A stretch of 64,000 nucleotides of DNA from Streptomyces sp. TG1A-60 (GCF_037201975.1 NZ_CP147520.1:6634001-6698000); one strand, 5' to 3'. Positions 9,300 through 18,600 are shown, numbered from the stretch's first letter. Notes: generated by a model from the letters alone, not told the origin. Translations and numbers: made by a program.

Positions 9300-10766
9300 A
9301 TGTTGACCATCCTCGGCTTCGCCATGATCGCGACCTTCCTGGTCCTGATCATGATGAAGAAGATGTCGCCGATCGCGGCGCTCGTGCTGATCCCGGCACT
9401 CTTCTGCGTGTTCGTCGGAAAGGGAGCCCATCTCGGCGACTACGTCATCGAGGGGGTGGGCAACCTCGCGCCCACCGCGGCGATGCTGATGTTCGCCATC
9501 GTCTACTTCGGCCTCATGATCGACGTCGGCCTCTTCGACCCGATCGTCCGAGGCATCCTGAAGTTCTGCAGGGCCGACCCGCTGCGCATCGTCGTCGGCA
9601 CGGCGCTGCTCGCCGCGATCGTCTCGCTGGACGGTGACGGCTCGACCACCTTCATGATCACGGTCTCGGCGATGTACCCGCTGTACAAGCGCCTGAAGAT
9701 GAGCCTGGTCGTGATGACCGGGGTCGCCGCCACCGCCAACGGCGTGATGAACACGCTGCCCTGGGGCGGCCCGACCGCCCGCGCCGCCACCGCGCTCAAG
9801 CTCGACGCCGGCGAGATCTTCGTCCCGATGATCCCGGCGCTCCTTGTCGGCCTGCTCTTCGTCTTCATCCTCGCCTACGGCCTCGGCCTGCGGGAGCGCA
9901 AGCGCCTCGGGGTGCTGAGCCTCGACGAGGCGCTGGAGCAGGAGAGGATCGTCAAGGACCAGGGGACGACCGGGTCCGAGGAGGCCGTGCTGGTCGGCGC
10001 GGGCGCCTCGTCCTCCGCCGCCGTCGGCTCCGGCGACGACGAGGTCCGTACGGCGAAGGCCACCGGCGGCGCGGGCTCCGGCACCGACGCCGACGCCGAG
10101 GACGACGAGGCGGACGACGTACGCCTCCAGGGCCTCGACCCCGACCGTCCGACGCTGCGCCCCAAGCTGTACTGGTTCAACGCGCTGCTCACGGTCACGC
10201 TGCTGACCGCCATGATCATGCAGTGGCTGCCGATCCCGGTGCTCTTCCTGCTCGGCGCCGCGCTCGCACTGACGGTCAACTTCCCCCACATCCCCACCCA
10301 GAGGGAACGGCTCGCCGCCCACGCCGACAACGTCCTGAACGTCTCGGGCATGGTCTTCGCCGCCGCCGTCTTCACCGGCGTCCTCCAGGGCACCGGCATG
10401 GTCGACTCGATGGCCCAGTGGATCGTCGACGGCATCCCGTCCGGCATGGGCCCGCACATGGCCCTCGTCACCGGTTTCCTGAGCCTGCCGCTCACCTACT
10501 TCATGTCCAACGACGGCTTCTACTTCGGCGTCCTGCCGGTCCTCGCCGAGGCCGGTGCCGCGCACGGTGTCTCGCCGCTGGAGATCGCCCGCGCCTCGCT
10601 CGTCGGCCAGCCGCTGCACATGTCGAGCCCGCTGGTGCCGGCCGTGTACGTGCTGGTGGGCATGGCGAGGGTCGAGTTCGGCGACCACACGAAGTTCGTG
10701 GTGAAGTGGGCGGCGGCGACCTCGCTGGTCATCCTCGGCACGGGCATCCTGTTCGGCATCATCTGA
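9300..10766 (+). CDS. CitMHS family citrate-metal:proton symporter
   Basis: 488 residues with about twelve membrane segments, starting directly in a helix (MLTILGFAMIATFLVLIMM). The conserved CitMHS blocks SLDGDGSTTFMI, ANGVMNTLPWGGPTARAA and LPLTYFMSNDGFYFGVLP are present. Members import citrate complexed to Mg2+ or Ca2+ (the S. coelicolor relative is a Ca-citrate carrier, from memory). An unusually long cytoplasmic loop at about residues 215-285 is Asp/Glu/Ala/Gly-rich and of low complexity. The ribosome site is weak (TTAGGT). The gene follows the molybdopterin enzyme by 121 bp and has its own candidate promoter. Confidence 0.92.
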   Translation: MLTILGFAMIATFLVLIMMKKMSPIAALVLIPALFCVFVGKGAHLGDYVIEGVGNLAPTAAMLMFAIVYFGLMIDVGLFDPIVRGILKFCRADPLRIVVGTALLAAIVSLDGDGSTTFMITVSAMYPLYKRLKMSLVVMTGVAATANGVMNTLPWGGPTARAATALKLDAGEIFVPMIPALLVGLLFVFILAYGLGLRERKRLGVLSLDEALEQERIVKDQGTTGSEEAVLVGAGASSSAAVGSGDDEVRTAKATGGAGSGTDADAEDDEADDVRLQGLDPDRPTLRPKLYWFNALLTVTLLTAMIMQWLPIPVLFLLGAALALTVNFPHIPTQRERLAAHADNVLNVSGMVFAAAVFTGVLQGTGMVDSMAQWIVDGIPSGMGPHMALVTGFLSLPLTYFMSNDGFYFGVLPVLAEAGAAHGVSPLEIARASLVGQPLHMSSPLVPAVYVLVGMARVEFGDHTKFVVKWAAATSLVILGTGILFGII

Positions 10767-10864
10767 ACCGTGCCACCCGACTCCCGCGCACGGAGCGACG
10801 TTTCCCCCGACCCGGGTGAAGTCCCCGCGACCCGGCGTGAACTTCCTTCAAGGAGGACCGCATC

Positions 10865-12103
10865 GTGAGGCCCGGTAGGAACCGCGGCTGGCTGCTCCGC
10901 CTCGTCATCGCCTTCAGCTTCGCGCAGGGGGCGGTGTCGATGGCCCGGCCCGCCGTGTCCTACCGGGCCCTCGCGCTGGGTGCCGACGAGCGGGCGGTCG
11001 GCGTGATCGCGGGGGTCTACGCCCTGCTCCCGCTGTTCGCCGCCGTCCCGCTCGGCCGCCGGACCGACCAGGGGCGGTGCGCACCGCTGCTGCCCGTGGG
11101 TGTCGTCCTCATCGCCGGCGGCTGTGCGCTGAGCGGCCTGGCGAACTCGCTGGTGGCGATGGCCGTGTGGAGCGGCGTGATGGGCCTCGGCCACCTGTTC
11201 TTCGTCATCGGCGCACAGTCCCTGGTCGCCCGCCAGTCCGCCCCGCACGAACACGACCGCAACTTCGGCCACTTCACCATCGGCGCCTCCCTCGGGCAGT
11301 TGGTCGGCCCGGTCGCCGCGGGCGCCCTGATCGGCGGCCCGGACATGGCCCGTACGAGCGCCCTGGCGCTGGTCGTTGCGGGCGCGGGGGCGGCGGTCGC
11401 GTTCACGTCGCTGTGGCGGACAGAGCGCCCCGTCGAACCCAAGTCCGGTACGGCACAGGGCGAGCGGGTGCCCGTGCACCGCATCCTGCGCACCCGGGGA
11501 GTGCCCGGCGGCATCTTCATCAGCCTCGCCGTGCTGTCGGCGACCGACATCCTCACCGCCTATCTGCCGGTGGTCGGTGAGGACCGGGGCATCGCGCCCT
11601 CGGTGATCGGGGTCCTGCTGAGTCTGCGCGCGGCGGCGACCATCGTGTGCCGACTGGTGATGACGCCGATGCTGCGGCTGCTCGGCCGGACCGCGCTGCT
11701 CACCGTCACCTGTGTGCTGGGGGCCGTGCTGTGCGCCGGCATCGCGCTGCCGGTCCCGGTGTGGGTGTTGGCCCTGATGCTCGCCGCCCTCGGGTTCTGT
11801 CTGGGGGCCGGGCAGCCGCTGTCCATGACGACGGTGGTGCAGGCCGCGCCGGAGGACGCCCGCTCCACCGCCCTCGCGTTGCGGCTGACCGGCAACCGGC
11901 TGGGGCAGGCCGGGGCGCCCGCAGCCGCGGGACTGATCGCCGGTGTCGCGGGTGTGGCCGCGCCGTTCGTGATGCTCGGCGCGCTGCTGCTGGTGTCGTC
12001 GGGGATCGCCCTGCGGTCACCGGCGGAGCCGGAGCGGGGGAGGGACGGGGAGGAGGCGGGCGCGGGGGAGGACGCACGGTCCGGTGCGTCCATGAGCCGG
12101 TAG
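10865..12103 (+). CDS. MFS transporter
   Basis: 412 residues, about twelve hydrophobic segments. Typical MFS features include the inter-helix loop with [10 protein letters not shown] between helices 2 and 3 and a duplicated half structure. It resembles drug/metabolite exporters rather than sugar importers, but the substrate cannot be read. GTG 10865 is preceded by a strong AAGGAGGA site. The C-terminal 25 residues are a charged Gly/Glu/Arg tail. It lies 98 bp after the citrate transporter in the same direction and may be co-transcribed. Confidence 0.85.
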   Translation: MRPGRNRGWLLRLVIAFSFAQGAVSMARPAVSYRALALGADERAVGVIAGVYALLPLFAAVPLGRRTDQGRCAPLLPVGVVLIAGGCALSGLANSLVAMAVWSGVMGLGHLFFVIGAQSLVARQSAPHEHDRNFGHFTIGASLGQLVGPVAAGALIGGPDMARTSALALVVAGAGAAVAFTSLWRTERPVEPKSGTAQGERVPVHRILRTRGVPGGIFISLAVLSATDILTAYLPVVGEDRGIAPSVIGVLLSLRAAATIVCRLVMTPMLRLLGRTALLTVTCVLGAVLCAGIALPVPVWVLALMLAALGFCLGAGQPLSMTTVVQAAPEDARSTALALRLTGNRLGQAGAPAAAGLIAGVAGVAAPFVMLGALLLVSSGIALRSPAEPERGRDGEEAGAGEDARSGASMSR

Positions 12104-12163
12104 AGGGACATCTGACGGGTCGTTGGGCGCGGCTCCCGCCGTGCCCGGTGTGATGTGACAGAG

Positions 12164-12203
12164 AGTCAGGCGAAAGAGCGATTTGTATGAAAATCGTCTG
12201 ACT
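12164..12203 (+). promoter_or_regulatory. Two-part inverted repeat in the leader of the secreted-protein gene
   Basis: AGTCAG (12164-12169) pairs with CTGACT (12198-12203), and CGATTT (12179-12184) pairs with AAATCG (12191-12196), giving an interrupted hairpin whose base ends just before the GGAGGT ribosome site at 12205. It could be an operator or an mRNA structure controlling translation. Confidence 0.4.
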
Positions 12204-12215
12204 CGGAGGTCTTGC

Positions 12216-12821
12216 ATGTCCACCTCGTCCCGCCCGACCCGTGCCGGAGTGCGCGCGAGCGCCACCGCCGTTCTCGCGGCACTCACCGTCACGGGAACCG
12301 GCCTGCTCACAGCGCCGGCCGCCGTCGCCGCCCCGGGCGACCCCGCAGTCGTGATCCACAAGGTGGGCTTTCCGTTCGACAACAAGCGCAACCAGCCGCT
12401 GGTCTGCGACTTCTATCTCTCCGCCTTCAACTTCACGCCGTCGCAGCGCATCGCCTGGTCGATCGTCAGGCAGCCCCCCGCCCCGGCCGCCGCCCCCATC
12501 GCCACGGGCGACATCACGCCCGGAGCCGACGGCACCGGGCACAGCACGCCCGTGATGCCCGAAGGCGCGGTGCGGCTCCCCAACGGAGAGTACGTGCTGA
12601 CCTGGAGGACCGTCGGCGGGCCGGTCGAGGAAGGGCGCAGGACGCTCAGGGTCGCGTGCCCGCCCGCCGGGCCCAACGGCGGCCCCCCGGCCGGCGGCGG
12701 CGGTCTCGCCATGAGCCAGGACTTCTCGCCGGTCGCCGGCGCGGCGGCCTCGGGCCTCGCCGCCGTCGGCGGAGTGGCCTACCTGCGGCTGCGCCGTCGT
12801 CGCGCCGATGGTACGGCGTAG
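12216..12821 (+). CDS. Secreted/cell-surface protein with C-terminal anchor, paired with a sortase
   Basis: 201 residues. An N-terminal signal peptide (about residues 1-36, ending AVAAPGDPA) is followed by a beta-rich domain with one Cys pair (C59 region and VACPP), a Pro/Gly-rich linker and a C-terminal hydrophobic helix with a basic tail (YLRLRRRRADG). This is the layout of a sortase substrate, although I see no canonical LPxTG; the candidate sequence before the helix is AMSQDFSPVAGA. The gene has a strong GGAGGT site and overlaps the start of the sortase gene by 14 nt, so the two are co-translated. Function of the mature domain is unknown. Confidence 0.75.
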   Translation: MSTSSRPTRAGVRASATAVLAALTVTGTGLLTAPAAVAAPGDPAVVIHKVGFPFDNKRNQPLVCDFYLSAFNFTPSQRIAWSIVRQPPAPAAAPIATGDITPGADGTGHSTPVMPEGAVRLPNGEYVLTWRTVGGPVEEGRRTLRVACPPAGPNGGPPAGGGGLAMSQDFSPVAGAAASGLAAVGGVAYLRLRRRRADGTA

Positions 12822-13773
12822 ACGCCGGCCGAGGCCCTGGTACCGGACGCGCGCCTACCGCCTGACGCGGACGGTCGTGGTGACCTTCGCGCTGGTGGCG
12901 GGCGGCGTCCATTGGGCGCGGGACGGCGAGGGGTTGGGACGGGCCGAGGCCGGCACCGCATGGGCCGACGCTGGGTCGCGTGGTGCGGGGGCACCGCGCG
13001 ACCCAGCGTCCCCGTCCTTCACGCCCGCGCCCCCCGACGCACCTTCCCGCGCCGCGTCCCCGGGAACGACACCCGACGAGCGGAGCGGGCGGGCCGAGCG
13101 GGTGAGTCCGAGGCCCACCGAGCCGACGCGGCCCGCCCCCGCCGAACCCGCGAGACCGACGCCCACCAAGCCGCGCCTCACGGAGCCCACGAGATCGGCG
13201 CCCGGCGCCCCCACCGCTCGGGCGCCCACCGAGCCCGTGCGGCCCGCCCCCACCGGCAGGCCGGCCGCGCCGAAGAGGCCTGTCCAGCCCCGTACGCTGC
13301 CGCCCTCCCCGGCGAGGACCGTCACCATCCGGTACCTCGGTATCAAGGCCCCGGTGATCGGGCTCCGCCTCGACAGCCGGCGGAGGCTGCCCGCGCCTCC
13401 GGACGACAAACCCACGCTGGTCGGCTGGTACTCGGAGGGGCCCGCGCCCGGCGGCCCCGGCACCGCGGTCGTCGTCGGCCACCGGGACACCCGGACGGGT
13501 CCCGCCGTCTTCGCCTCGCTGGAGATGATCAAGCCCGGCCGTGTCGTGGAGGTCCGGCGGACCGACGGCCGCACCGCCGTCTACACCGTGGACGCCGTGA
13601 AGACGTACGAGAAGGCGCGCTTCCCCGACAAGGAGGTGTACGGCCACCGCGACCGCCCCGAGCTGCGTCTGATCACCTGCGGCGGCACGTACGACCGGCG
13701 CACGGGCTACGCGAGCAACGTCGTCGTCTTCGCGCACCTCACCGCCACCCGGGGACCCGCGCGCACGACGTGA
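12808..13773 (+). CDS. Class F sortase
   Basis: 321 residues. An N-terminal signal-anchor helix (about residues 17-36) is followed by an unusually long Pro/Thr/Glu/Arg-rich linker (about 45-165) and a C-terminal sortase domain. The catalytic triad is visible as H225 (VVGHRDT), C291 (LITCGG) and an Arg at 297 or 298. Class F enzymes are common in Actinobacteria and act on the outer membrane face; their substrates are poorly known. The ATG at 12808 lies inside the preceding gene and has no ribosome site of its own, pointing to translational coupling with the neighbouring surface protein, the likely substrate. Confidence 0.88.
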   Translation: MVRRRRRPRPWYRTRAYRLTRTVVVTFALVAGGVHWARDGEGLGRAEAGTAWADAGSRGAGAPRDPASPSFTPAPPDAPSRAASPGTTPDERSGRAERVSPRPTEPTRPAPAEPARPTPTKPRLTEPTRSAPGAPTARAPTEPVRPAPTGRPAAPKRPVQPRTLPPSPARTVTIRYLGIKAPVIGLRLDSRRRLPAPPDDKPTLVGWYSEGPAPGGPGTAVVVGHRDTRTGPAVFASLEMIKPGRVVEVRRTDGRTAVYTVDAVKTYEKARFPDKEVYGHRDRPELRLITCGGTYDRRTGYASNVVVFAHLTATRGPARTT

Positions 13774-14036
13774 ACCGGCCCGCAGGCGCGTGACATTCGC
13801 CTTCGCGAGCTCCAGGGGCGCACGGGCGCACGGGCGCACGCGCGGCCCGGCCCGGCGCGGCCGGCGGGTCCGCGGCGCCGGGCCGGCCGGAGGTGGAGAC
13901 ATGACCTGGCCGCGGCCGTCGAGGGCGGCGGGGGCGATGACGAGTCCTGCCTCACTTCCCGATGCTCTGGTGCCGGAAAACTATCAGGGCTAGTTTTTGG
14001 TGCGGACGACACGGCCCCCGCCCGGAAGGCAGCGTG

Positions 14037-15425
14037 ATGAAGGCACACGACGGCATGTACATCGGCGGTACCTGGCGGCCCGCCGCCGGATCCGACACGA
14101 TCGAGGTCGTGAACCCGGCCGACGAGCAGGTGATCGACCGCGTCCCGGCGGGTACCGCCGAGGACGTCGACGACGCCGTACGTGCCGCCCGAGCCGCCCT
14201 CCCCGGCTGGGCCGCGACCCCGCCCGCCGAGCGGGGCGCGCTCATCGGCGCGCTGCGCGACTCGCTGGCCGCGCGCCGGGAGGAGATCGCCGAGACGGTG
14301 ACGGCGGAGCTCGGCTCGCCGCTGCCGTTCTCCCGGAAGGTGCACGCGGACCTGCCGGTCGCGGTCGCCGGTTCGTACGCCGGACTGGCCGCGGAGCACG
14401 CCTTCGAGGAGAAGGTCGGCAACTCGACGGTCCACCACGAGCCCGTCGGCGTGGTCGGCGCGATCACCCCCTGGAACTACCCGCTCCACCAGATCGTCGC
14501 AAAGGTCGCCCCCGCCCTCGCCGCGGGCTGCACGGTCGTGCTGAAGCCCGCCGAGGACACCCCGCTGACCGCCCAGCTCTTCGCGGAGGCCGTCCACGAG
14601 GCGGGCGTACCCGCCGGGGTGTTCAACCTGGTCACCGGGCTCGGCACGGTCGCCGGGCAGGCGCTCGTCGAGCACTCCGGCGTCGACCTGGTGTCCTTCA
14701 CCGGCTCCACGGCGGTGGGCCGGCGCATCGCCGCGACCGCCGGGGCCGCCGTCAAGAAGGTGGCGCTGGAACTCGGCGGCAAGTCCGCCAACGTGATCCT
14801 CCCGAGCGCCGACCTGGCCAGGGCGGTGGGTGTCGGCGTCGCCAACGTCATGTCCAACTCCGGCCAGACGTGCAGCGCCTGGACCCGCATGCTGGTCCAC
14901 ACCTCCCAGTACGACGAGGCCGTCGAGCTGGCCGCCCAGGCCGCCGCGAAGTACGGCGACCGCATCGGCCCGCTGGTCAACGCCAAGCAGCGGGGGCGGG
15001 TGCGGAGCTACATCGAGAAGGGCGTGGCCGAGGGTGCCCGTCTGGTCGCCGGCGGCGCCGAATCCCCGCGCGAACAGGGTTACTTCGTCAGCCCCACGGT
15101 CTTCGCCGACGTCACCCCCGAGATGACCATCGCCCAGGAGGAGATCTTCGGCCCGGTCCTGTCCGTCCTCCGCTACGAGGACGAGGCCGACGCCCTGCGG
15201 ATCGCCAACGGCACGGTCTACGGGCTGGCCGGTGCGGTCTGGGCCGGCGACGAGTCCGAGGCCGTGGCCTTCGCCCGCCGCATGGACACCGGCCAGGTCG
15301 ACATCAACGGCGGTCGCTTCAACCCGCTGGCGCCCTTCGGCGGCTACAAGCAGTCGGGAGTGGGCCGCGAACTCGGCGCACACGGGCTGGCGGAGTATCT
15401 GCAGACCAAGTCCCTTCAGTTCTGA
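14037..15425 (+). CDS. NAD(P)-dependent aldehyde dehydrogenase
   Basis: 462 residues. Catalytic Glu245 (ALELGGKS) and Cys279 (SGQTCSAW) are 34 residues apart, as is standard. The cofactor-binding TPWNYPLHQ and SFTGSTAVGRRI blocks and the C-terminal EEIFGPVLSV and FGGYKQSGVGRE signatures are present. ATG 14037 follows GGAAGG by 7 nt. It lies 37 bp upstream of an alcohol dehydrogenase in the same direction, so the pair probably oxidises an alcohol to its acid, followed by an MHS-type carboxylate transporter. The natural substrate is not evident. Confidence 0.93.
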   Translation: MKAHDGMYIGGTWRPAAGSDTIEVVNPADEQVIDRVPAGTAEDVDDAVRAARAALPGWAATPPAERGALIGALRDSLAARREEIAETVTAELGSPLPFSRKVHADLPVAVAGSYAGLAAEHAFEEKVGNSTVHHEPVGVVGAITPWNYPLHQIVAKVAPALAAGCTVVLKPAEDTPLTAQLFAEAVHEAGVPAGVFNLVTGLGTVAGQALVEHSGVDLVSFTGSTAVGRRIAATAGAAVKKVALELGGKSANVILPSADLARAVGVGVANVMSNSGQTCSAWTRMLVHTSQYDEAVELAAQAAAKYGDRIGPLVNAKQRGRVRSYIEKGVAEGARLVAGGAESPREQGYFVSPTVFADVTPEMTIAQEEIFGPVLSVLRYEDEADALRIANGTVYGLAGAVWAGDESEAVAFARRMDTGQVDINGGRFNPLAPFGGYKQSGVGRELGAHGLAEYLQTKSLQF

Positions 15426-15462
15426 ACGGGTCCCAGACGAGTTGTAGGAGAGTCATACCCTC

Positions 15463-16548
15463 ATGGCCGTTCGAGCCGCCGTACTGCCCGCCGTCGGTGC
15501 CCCGTTGGAGATCACCGAGATCGAGCTGCCGGATCCCGGGCCCGGCCAGGTCCGGGTGCGGCTCGCCGCAGCCGGGGTCTGTCACTCCGACCTGTCGCTG
15601 TCCGACGGCACCATGCGGGTGCCGGTGCCCGCGGTGCTCGGCCATGAGGGCGCGGGGACGGTCCTCGCGGTCGGCGACGGTGTCACGCATGTCGCGCCGG
15701 GCGACGGTGTCGTCCTCAACTGGGCGCCTTCCTGCGGGAATTGCCATGCCTGCTCGCTGGGCGAGGTGTGGCTGTGCGCGAACGCGCTGCTCGGCGCCGG
15801 GAACGTGTACGCCCGGCGCGCCGCCGACGGCGCCGACCTCCACCCCGGTCTGAACGTGGCCGCCTTCGCGGAGGAGACGGTCGTGGCCGCCGACTGTGTG
15901 CTCCCCGCCCCGGACGGCGTCCCGCTCACCGACGCGGCCCTGCTCGGCTGCGCGGTCCTCACCGGCTACGGCGCGGTCCACCACTCGGCAGGGGTCCGGG
16001 CGGGGGAGACCGTCGCCGTGTTCGGGGTGGGCGGGATCGGGCTGGCGGCGCTCCAGGCGGCGCGGATCGCGGGCGCGTCCCGCATCGTCGCCGTGGACGT
16101 CTCCACGGCGAAGGAGGAGCTGGCCCGGTCGGCGGGGGCCACGGAGTATGTGCTCGCCTCCGAGAACACCGTCCGCGAGATCCGCGCGCTGACCGGCAAG
16201 CAGGGCGTGGACGTCGCCGTGGAGTGTGTCGGCCGCGCGGCCACCATCCGGGCTGCCTGGGAGTCGACCCGGCGCGGCGGTCGCACCACCGTCGTCGGCA
16301 TCGGCGGCAAGGACCAGCAGGTCACCTTCAACGCGTTGGAGATCTTCCACTGGGGTCGCACCCTGTCCGGCTGCGTGTACGGGAACTCCGACCCGGCCCG
16401 GGACCTGCCTGTCCTCGCCGACCACATCCGCGCGGGGCGTCTGGACCTCGGCGCCCTGGTGACGGAACGGATCTCCCTGGACGGCATCCCGGCGGCCTTC
16501 GGCAACATGCTGGCGGGCAGGGGCGGCCGGGCACTGGTGACGTTCTGA
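15463..16548 (+). CDS. Zinc-dependent alcohol dehydrogenase (MDR, class III-like)
   Basis: 361 residues. Catalytic zinc ligands are in GVCHSDLS and GHEGAG; the structural zinc lobe CGNCHACSLGEVWLC is complete. The Rossmann motif is VFGVGGIGLAALQAA. ATG 15463 follows GTAGGAG at slightly long spacing. It is downstream of the aldehyde dehydrogenase in one operon that ends in a hairpin at 16578-16642. Substrate unknown; the family includes aryl-alcohol and mycothiol-linked enzymes. Confidence 0.92.
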   Translation: MAVRAAVLPAVGAPLEITEIELPDPGPGQVRVRLAAAGVCHSDLSLSDGTMRVPVPAVLGHEGAGTVLAVGDGVTHVAPGDGVVLNWAPSCGNCHACSLGEVWLCANALLGAGNVYARRAADGADLHPGLNVAAFAEETVVAADCVLPAPDGVPLTDAALLGCAVLTGYGAVHHSAGVRAGETVAVFGVGGIGLAALQAARIAGASRIVAVDVSTAKEELARSAGATEYVLASENTVREIRALTGKQGVDVAVECVGRAATIRAAWESTRRGGRTTVVGIGGKDQQVTFNALEIFHWGRTLSGCVYGNSDPARDLPVLADHIRAGRLDLGALVTERISLDGIPAAFGNMLAGRGGRALVTF

Positions 16549-16577
16549 TCCGGGTGCGGGTGACCCGTGGTCGCTCG

Positions 16578-16642
16578 CGCGGTTCCCGCGCCTCTGGAAG
16601 GCTCCGGCGCACCCCGTGCTTCTGAGGGCGCGGGGAACCGCG
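16578..16642 (+). terminator. Hairpin after the alcohol dehydrogenase gene
   Basis: CGCGGTTCCCGCGCC (16578-16592) pairs with GGCGCGGGGAACCGCG (16627-16642) with one bulged base. The right arm belongs to the dispersed GCGCGGGGAACTGCGCG-like intergenic element. No U-tract. Confidence 0.45.
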
Positions 16643-16651
16643 TGACCAGCC
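16626..16651 (+). repeat. Dispersed intergenic element, copy 1
   Basis: Matches the recurring core GGGGCGCGGGGAACTGCGCG followed by ACCAGCC. Further copies lie at 31327-31351, 48003-48031 (minus), 56610-56638 and 59487-59514, all just outside coding sequence. Confidence 0.5.
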
Positions 16652-16709
16652 TCCACCCACCCGCAGCCGGACAAATCACCCCTCAGGCGAACCGAACCGA
16701 GCGAGACCG

Positions 16710-16738
16710 TTGACTGCATACCGTCCGGTCAGTACGTT
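16710..16738 (+). promoter_or_regulatory. Sigma-70-type promoter of the MHS transporter, with a palindrome in its spacer
   Basis: TTGACT (16710-16715), a 17-nt spacer and TACGTT (16733-16738). The spacer contains ATACCG-TC-CGGTCA (16718-16731), related to the palindrome at 6835, so a TetR-type repressor could block it. Confidence 0.5.
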
Positions 16739-16775
16739 CCCGGGAACGTCCCCGCACCCACCGGAGTGTGCTCGT

Positions 16776-18116
16776 ATGGACACCGCTCCCCCCTCCCGCC
16801 CCCAGCCGCCCGCACCAGCCACCACCCCCCGCCCCCAGAGCCACCGCAAGGTCGCCACCGCCGCGGCGCTCGCCTCGGCGGTGGAGTGGTACGACTACTT
16901 CGTCTTCGGTATAGCGGCGGCCCTCGTCCTGGGCGACCTCTACTTCCCGGCGGGCAGCTCCTCCGCAGGAGTCCTCGCCGCGTTCGCCACCTTCGCCGTC
17001 GGCTTCCTCGCCCGCCCCCTCGGCGGCATCGTCGCCGGCCACCTCGGCGACAAACGGGGCCGCAAGCCGATGCTGGTCCTGGCCCTCACCCTGATGGGCC
17101 TGGCCACCACCGGCATCGGTCTGCTCCCCACGTACGAGACGATCGGGATCGCCGCTCCGGTCCTGCTCGTCCTCCTCCGCATCGCCCAGGGCGTCGCCGT
17201 CGGCGCCCAGTGGGGCGGCGCGATGCTGCTGGCCACCGAGTACGCCCCCGAGGGCAAACGCGGGGTGTACGGCAGTTTCGTCCAACTCGGCGTCCCCATC
17301 GGTGTGGTGAGCGCCAACACGATGTTCCTGGTCATGGGCGCCGCCACCGACGACGCGGCGTTCACCGCGTGGGGCTGGCGCGTACCCTTCCTGATCGGCC
17401 TGTTCGTCCTCGGGCTCGCCTGGTACATCCACCGTCATGTCGAGGAGACCCCCGAATTCCGGGCGGCGGAACGGGCGTTGGCGGAGAAGGAGAAGAGCGA
17501 GAAGGGCTCCCCGCTCAGAACCGTCCTCCGCGGCCACCTGGGCACGGTCTTCCTCGCCGGTGGCTCCTTCGCCGTGAACACCGCGACCTTCTACATCCTC
17601 ATCACCGGCGTCCTCGACTACACCACCCGCGAACTCGACATGAAACGCAGCGCGGTCCTCGCCGTCTCCCTCTGCGTCAGCCTCACCCAACTGGTGCTGA
17701 TCCCCGCCGCCGCGGCTCTCTCCGACCGCGTCGGCCGCATCCGGATCTACGCGTTCGGCGCGGCCGGCATCGCCCTGTGGGCCGTCCCGCTCTTCCTGCT
17801 CATCGACACCGGCTCCCTGCTGTGGCTGGCCGTCGGCACCTTCGTCGCCAGCTGCTTCCTCAGCATCATGTACGGGCCCCAAGCCGCCCTGTTCGCCGAG
17901 CTGTTCACCCCCGAGATGCGTTACACGGGCGCCTCCCTCGGCTACCAGATCGCCGCGGTGCTCGGCGGCGGCCTCGCCCCGTTCCTGATGGTCCTCCTTC
18001 TGGAGGCCACCGGCACGTCCATGGCGGTGTCCGCGTACATCATCGTCCTCTCGGTGATCGCCCTCGTCTCCATCAAGGTCCTTGCGGGGAGGGCGAGTTC
18101 ACGAGCGGAGAGCTAG
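16776..18116 (+). CDS. MHS family MFS transporter (ShiA/KgtP/ProP-like)
   Basis: 446 residues with twelve predicted helices. Family signatures include SAVEWYDYFVFG in helix 1, GHLGDKRGRKPML in the helix 2-3 loop, GGAMLLATEYAPEGKRG and the SDRVGRIRIY loop in the second half. Members are proton symporters for carboxylates such as shikimate, 2-oxoglutarate or proline betaine. The substrate here may be the acid made by the aldehyde dehydrogenase upstream, which is an inference from position only. ATG 16776 follows GGAG by 9 nt. Confidence 0.92.
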   Translation: MDTAPPSRPQPPAPATTPRPQSHRKVATAAALASAVEWYDYFVFGIAAALVLGDLYFPAGSSSAGVLAAFATFAVGFLARPLGGIVAGHLGDKRGRKPMLVLALTLMGLATTGIGLLPTYETIGIAAPVLLVLLRIAQGVAVGAQWGGAMLLATEYAPEGKRGVYGSFVQLGVPIGVVSANTMFLVMGAATDDAAFTAWGWRVPFLIGLFVLGLAWYIHRHVEETPEFRAAERALAEKEKSEKGSPLRTVLRGHLGTVFLAGGSFAVNTATFYILITGVLDYTTRELDMKRSAVLAVSLCVSLTQLVLIPAAAALSDRVGRIRIYAFGAAGIALWAVPLFLLIDTGSLLWLAVGTFVASCFLSIMYGPQAALFAELFTPEMRYTGASLGYQIAAVLGGGLAPFLMVLLLEATGTSMAVSAYIIVLSVIALVSIKVLAGRASSRAES

Positions 18117-18289
18117 TGTCACGGCGGGCCACGGGTGCCCGTGAAGGAGCGGCGTCCGGTGCGTGCTATCGGTGTGCCGGCCGGAAGGCGTCATCCGCCC
18201 GAAGGGCCTGGACGTACTCGGGCTTTCGCCCGGTGCGGCGAGGGGGCGTGCCTGGCGTCGCGACGGGGCGAACGTCGCCTGCCGCGGCA

Positions 18290-18600
18290 CTGGTCCAGCG
18301 CCGGCCACGACATCAGGGCGACCAGCGCGGGCACGGCGTACCGGGGCGCGCCCATCCGGCTCGCGGTCGTATGGGCGAGGGCGCGGGCCCAGGTGGTGAG
18401 GGCCGGCGGCGGACGCGCCGCTCCCGGCGAGACAGCCGAACGTGGTCAGCCGGAGCGCGCTCGCCGAGCCCGGCGCAAGCTTCTGCGCGACGGCCCCGGC
18501 CGCGTACGCGACGGCCGCCGGGGCGCGGAGGGCGACATCCGGTACCGAGGCCCCACCCTCGCCGGACATCGACAGTCCCGCGGCGACCGCGCCCGCGCTG
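18290..18600 (-). pseudogene. Degraded fragment of an APC-like permease (tentative)
   Basis: No intact gene lies between 18117 and 18692. On the minus strand I can splice two frames into a membrane-protein-like stretch: ALRLTTFGCLAGSG in one frame, then LTTWARALAHTTASRMGAPR and YAVPALVALMSWPAL in another, near 18370-18410. The order (serine/glycine-rich helix, ARALAH, then PRYAVPALVAL) resembles amino-acid permeases. The frameshift and missing ends mark it as a remnant. Confidence is low; the rest of 18117-18690 shows nothing recognisable. Confidence 0.3.
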
